Shown piece by piece: positions 60,377-64,000 of a stretch of DNA of 64,000 nt (positions are counted from its first letter, which is position 1; the number at the start of each line of letters is the position of its first letter). The notes under the pieces were generated by a model that saw only the letters and a list, made by a program, of their open reading frames with translations, was not told the origin of the DNA and made no database searches. Location of the stretch: assembly GCA_965225715.1 (NCBI GenBank), contig CBDDBK010000005.1:303843-367842 (forward strand), read 5' to 3'. The position numbers and the translations under genes are program-made. The stretch comes from CBDDBK01 sp965225715 (lineage in GTDB: Bacteria; Bacteroidota; Bacteroidia; Cytophagales; Flammeovirgaceae).

Positions 60377-63300
60377 ATGAAGAAAATTAAAGTAATATCC
60401 TCTCCATTCTTATTTGTTTCACTATGTCTTTTGAACCTCCTAGTTGTCGATCAGACATTGGCTCAAAGTGATAATATAGGACATTTAATTCCTAAAGAAG
60501 ACAAATTATTGCAGTTAAGTGGCGTACCGGTTAACTATTACAACGGTCAAATATCCATATCTGTTCCTTTATTTCAAATTGGCGATGAACTTCTAAATCA
60601 CTCTATTAGCCTAAACTATACAGGACAGGCTATAGATTTTGAAGAAATACCTTCGGCTGTTGGGGTTAACTGGACCCTTATGGCTGGTGGACGCATAAGT
60701 AAAGAGACAAGGGGGTTAGCTGATTTTGGCAATGAGTTAATAAATTGTGGAGGTACAGGACAATATTGCGGGAATGCTTACAGATTAGGTTTAAATGGAC
60801 AGTCTCTATCCGATCTTTATTCATCAATTTGCAGTGGACAAAACCTGCCTCCTCCTGAAGGAGTAGACAGTGAGCCTGATATATTCTATTTTAACTTTGG
60901 AGGTCATAGCGGTAGTTTTATGTACGATAGTGTTCCCGTTTTTGAAGATGGTAATGAACTCAAGATTATAAGTCACCCTCACTTAGGTGCAGGTCGATGG
61001 ATAGTACAAGATTCCAGAGGCTATATTTATACTTTTTTGGCTAAACAGTTTAATCAGCAATCGGTAACGGTAAGAGACCAATTGGTTTATCCATTTGAGT
61101 TTACCAGTCGATCCCATTCTTGGCGTCTGACCGAAATACAAGCTCCAACAGGTCAGCGAATGACTTTTAGCTATATACTGGCTAGATCAAGTTATGAATC
61201 TTATGTTCAAAAGGAAAACAGCGATTCAAAAGTGTTTCGTAACAGCAAGCAAATGGCTGATTTAAAGCAGATTAATTTTTACTCTTCTGATAATGTTTTG
61301 ACACAGCAGGCGGACTTTACCTATTCTTCGGTGCGCTACGATGCAGGAAATCATGGAGATTCCTTGTATGTACATGGGAATCATACAGTAAATGTCGGGC
61401 TCCATAAGTTGGAAAATGTTAAACTAAAAAAAATTGGACAACAAAACGACTCCACTATTCAATATGATTTTATATACTACGAACCCAATAGTAGTAATCG
61501 GCAGCGTTACTTCCTCAAATCTATTGAAAAGATGGGTTACAATGCCTATGGGGAAGCATTTAGAGATGACTATCAATACGAGTTCGAATATAACTCACAC
61601 AAGCTATTGCCCAAATTATTCGTATGTTTCAGCACATATGTAAAGATACATTATGGAACAAGTTACCCACCTGAAAAAAGATATAACTACAGTTACTTTA
61701 GCCATCAAAAGGATTATTGGAATTTTTACAACAATATCGATCCCAATATTTGCCCGGACTGTAGTGTAAGCCCGCATGAGACGCACCGGAATATTTGCAT
61801 GGTTCCCAAAAGCAATTTATTTGGAACATCTATTCAGACGAATGGCGTCAATAAACAGACCGATACAACTAGGGTAAAATATGGTTTACTTTCCAAAATT
61901 ATTTACCCAACTAAGGGCTATAAAACATTTGATTTTGAATCCAATACCTTCCAAATTGATGGAACTAATTATTATGGGGGTGGGGTCCGTATAAAAAGTA
62001 TTAAAACCTTTGATGGGAAAGCGTTTACGAGTCGTTATTTTGATTATAACCTCCAAGATGGTACTAGTTCGGGAAAGCTGATGACTGTTCCTAAATTCAA
62101 GTATTTAAAATATAATTACCATAGTTCAGATCAAGGTTTGGCTTTAAGAAGCTATGTCGATTCTAAAAGCATCATTCCTTTGAGTCGGTCAGCCCAAGGC
62201 GCTTATGTAGGCTATAGTCGGGTGACCATCAACTATGGCACACTAGATGGACAAGAAGGACGACAAATACTTTCCTTTCACAACCAAGCCGATGAACTCA
62301 ACCCCGTTCAACGCTTTCACGGTACAGGCGAAGAAAATGCCTTTATTCATGACTTACCAACGATTAAAGATGTCCGCAATGGACAGCTTCTAGCTGACTC
62401 AGTTTATGCTTACAAAAATGGGGCTTTTCACCTGAAAAGAACAGTTGCCAATACCTACAAACGACTTATTACTAAAAGAATTTATGGCTTTAAACAGGAA
62501 TATCCACGTCATCTAGAGAAAACCAAATACACTCCTATAGATAGCAATAGATATGATATTATAGTTAGCCATAGGGCTTACGATGGCGAAAATAGCACCA
62601 ATTACTGCAAATATTTACGCTTCAGTTATTACCAAAATAATTTCGATAGGTATGCCTTAAAAGAAAGCATTGAAACAGATTATACGGATTTGGGGACTTT
62701 TAAAAATAAAACGACTTATACCTACTATGATTTTGACCAAGTTAAACATAGTCGGGTAAGGACAATTGCTACCCAAAATTCCAAAAAGCAATGGACTGCC
62801 AATTATTACGATTATGACGTTACACATGCTGATGGCCATTTTTTTATACGTCTTGCTTTGCAAAGAAATCAAAAAGTAAAACATGGGACTTACAGCCCAT
62901 CGGAAATTGTCGGTGCCAGGTATAGCTATAACAACAAAGGACAACTCATGAGTATTCGGCAAGCTAAAAAAGTAGATGACCGCTCTTTAGACGATCTTTT
63001 TAACGAAAAAAAAGCCCTTGTCCAAGAAAATAGTTACTATTCTTCAGGAAAATTGAAAATGCAAAAAACCAAACAGATGCAAAAGGAACTCGTCTTTTTG
63101 TGGAGTTACAACGGAAGCTATCCCATTGCCCACATTGCCGGTGCCAATTATAATCAAGTCCTACAAGCTATGGGCGGTCAAACGGAAATAGACAATTTGG
63201 CAACGCTCCATTCACCTAGTGACTCAGAGTTAAGAACCTTGTTTTTAACCCTAAGAACCCAACTCCCTCAAGCCCAAGTTTCCGGTTATATTTATGAACC

Positions 63301-63442
63301 CTTGGTCGGCTTGAAGGAAACTATCGATCCCAACGGGCATTCCAGAAAACAACATTACGACCCCTTAGGGCGACTTTATCAGGTATTTGATAATCAGGGC
63401 AATGTAGTCATAGAATACGATTACAATTATAAAAAAAACTGA
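60377..63442 (+). CDS. YD/RHS-repeat-type secreted protein
   Basis: 1021 residues with a signal peptide (MKKIKVISSPFLFVSLCLLN..., cleavage after QTLA at about 29). N-terminal LSGVPVNYYNGQISISVPLF and SISLNYTGQAI, VGVNWTLMAGGRISKETRG match the entry region of Bacteroidota RHS-like surface proteins. The C-terminus has YD motifs: ETIDPNGHSRKQHYDPLGRL YQVFDNQG with VIEYDYNYKKN at the end. It lacks the RHS core DPxGLR and a toxin tip, so it is an RHS relative without a visible effector. The gene is richer in G+C than neighbours. The next gene starts 80 bp on. Confidence 0.82.
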   Translation: MKKIKVISSPFLFVSLCLLNLLVVDQTLAQSDNIGHLIPKEDKLLQLSGVPVNYYNGQISISVPLFQIGDELLNHSISLNYTGQAIDFEEIPSAVGVNWTLMAGGRISKETRGLADFGNELINCGGTGQYCGNAYRLGLNGQSLSDLYSSICSGQNLPPPEGVDSEPDIFYFNFGGHSGSFMYDSVPVFEDGNELKIISHPHLGAGRWIVQDSRGYIYTFLAKQFNQQSVTVRDQLVYPFEFTSRSHSWRLTEIQAPTGQRMTFSYILARSSYESYVQKENSDSKVFRNSKQMADLKQINFYSSDNVLTQQADFTYSSVRYDAGNHGDSLYVHGNHTVNVGLHKLENVKLKKIGQQNDSTIQYDFIYYEPNSSNRQRYFLKSIEKMGYNAYGEAFRDDYQYEFEYNSHKLLPKLFVCFSTYVKIHYGTSYPPEKRYNYSYFSHQKDYWNFYNNIDPNICPDCSVSPHETHRNICMVPKSNLFGTSIQTNGVNKQTDTTRVKYGLLSKIIYPTKGYKTFDFESNTFQIDGTNYYGGGVRIKSIKTFDGKAFTSRYFDYNLQDGTSSGKLMTVPKFKYLKYNYHSSDQGLALRSYVDSKSIIPLSRSAQGAYVGYSRVTINYGTLDGQEGRQILSFHNQADELNPVQRFHGTGEENAFIHDLPTIKDVRNGQLLADSVYAYKNGAFHLKRTVANTYKRLITKRIYGFKQEYPRHLEKTKYTPIDSNRYDIIVSHRAYDGENSTNYCKYLRFSYYQNNFDRYALKESIETDYTDLGTFKNKTTYTYYDFDQVKHSRVRTIATQNSKKQWTANYYDYDVTHADGHFFIRLALQRNQKVKHGTYSPSEIVGARYSYNNKGQLMSIRQAKKVDDRSLDDLFNEKKALVQENSYYSSGKLKMQKTKQMQKELVFLWSYNGSYPIAHIAGANYNQVLQAMGGQTEIDNLATLHSPSDSELRTLFLTLRTQLPQAQVSGYIYEPLVGLKETIDPNGHSRKQHYDPLGRLYQVFDNQGNVVIEYDYNYKKN

Positions 63443-63521
63443 TTGTTCGGTAATTCTATTTCATTTATTGACTATAAGTATTTTAATTTTACTAATTTAT
63501 ACTTTTTTAAATATTAATATC

Positions 63522-64000
63522 ATGAAACATGTAAAATATAGTTTTCTTTTACTTTTTTTATTTTTTATCAATTTTTATAGTTTTTCTTCTACTAGTGTTA
63601 CTGTAAATGGGCTGACTATAAGTACAAAGACAAGCGGTTTTTCGAACCAACAATTTGTTCATCGCTATGCCTATAGCTACCAAGGGCAAGCTAAGGAAGT
63701 TCAGAAAAATGCTTATTATTTCAATGGTTCTTATTATTCAAGTTTTTCGGTACCGGCAACGGTGACCAGTGTTACTGTTCAGACTTACCGTTTTTTTTCT
63801 TTTGAAAGTAGCTATGTTTTAGTATCCACTCAAACCGTTTCGGTTGATTATGTTCCGCCACCTCCACCGCCGCCACCACCGCCACCACCGCCTTGCACTA
63901 CACCTCAAAGTCCTCATTATTATGTCTATAATGTTGAAAAAGAAGCCGTAGACTGTAATCTATATAAACTTAAAGTCCTTCCCGATGAGGCTCAAATCGA
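63522..64000 (+). CDS. Secreted protein with a 13-proline run (3' end outside window)
   Basis: First 159 codons of a gene beginning MKHVKYSFLLLFLFFINFYSF (signal peptide), then a Ser/Tyr-rich beta-like stretch (TISTKTSGFSNQQFVHRYAY, SSFSVPATVTSVTVQTYRFF) and thirteen consecutive Pro codons at ~63853-63891, followed by CTTPQSPHYYVY. Directly downstream of the YD-repeat gene, so probably related and perhaps an extended YD/RHS partner. Runs off the window. Translation of the Pro run should need EF-P (efp at 41324). Confidence 0.7.
   Translation, partial: MKHVKYSFLLLFLFFINFYSFSSTSVTVNGLTISTKTSGFSNQQFVHRYAYSYQGQAKEVQKNAYYFNGSYYSSFSVPATVTSVTVQTYRFFSFESSYVLVSTQTVSVDYVPPPPPPPPPPPPPCTTPQSPHYYVYNVEKEAVDCNLYKLKVLPDEAQI

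Overview
The window is AT-rich DNA (about 30% G+C by eye, lower between genes) from a member of the Bacteroidota, most likely Cytophagales-like. The signs are a GH3-family acyl-adenylase, BshC (bacillithiol), a SurA plus parvulin-like lipoprotein pair, a bactofilin overlapping AtpZ, YD-repeat secreted proteins, a beta-helix lipoprotein, a ComA-like phosphosulfolactate synthase, and several TAnnTTTG (-7) promoter motifs. The species cannot be named from the sequence.

Layout. 1-2.6 kb: 5' part of a large membrane-anchored FtsK/SpoIIIE-type ATPase with two hendecad coiled coils, G+C-richer than its surroundings. 2.7-10.4 kb: atpZ, bactofilin, murE, an orphan TRAP DctM, an IS1 remnant, metK, folB, queG. 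10.5-11.9 kb: a decayed gap with an IS4-type remnant and two repeat types. 11.9-22 kb: cytochrome oxidase subunit III, ABC exporter half, MBL hydrolase, SGNH lipoprotein, folA, greA, bshC, icd. 22.8-23.7 kb: tRNA-Ser, -Pro and -Arg and a broken glf. 23.8-32.4 kb: GH3 protein, infC with no ATG, yifB, cmk, an IS that cuts a DNA-methyltransferase gene, then surA and its partner. 32.6-46.5 kb: an Rpn nuclease, hemW, rpmB, anmK, a coiled-coil membrane protein, guaB, tRNA(CAT), rpmF-fabH-efp-accB, xthA, atpE, mnmE. 46.6-51.6 kb: a dead IS630, a second Rpn nuclease, ctaB, comA, a PIN fragment. 51.6-64 kb: two TPR proteins, lhgO, a vWA protein, a beta-helix lipoprotein, a YD-repeat protein and the start of another secreted protein.

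The gene set is mostly housekeeping, but normally clustered genes stand alone: atpZ and atpE lie 41 kb apart and away from other ATP synthase genes, murE is outside a division cluster, accB lacks accC, rpmB lacks rpmG, and DctM lacks DctP and DctQ. Four IS elements or remnants, one solo IS end and four pseudogenes of other kinds suggest past IS activity followed by decay.

The main unexplained signal is between genes. (1) A family of roughly 55-105 bp elements, ending in TATAG and CTATA, occurs at least eleven times, and in four cases its end overlaps a gene's stop codon. (2) The palindrome TTGATWATCAA occurs eight times, three times each in two copies of a 230-280 bp module. (3) A two-hairpin, T-run-ending sequence occurs in two inverted copies. 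The best candidates for unusual protein systems are the tandem FtsK-like ATPase with hendecad coils and the two Rpn nucleases, which carry in-frame 12-bp repeat arrays of different length.
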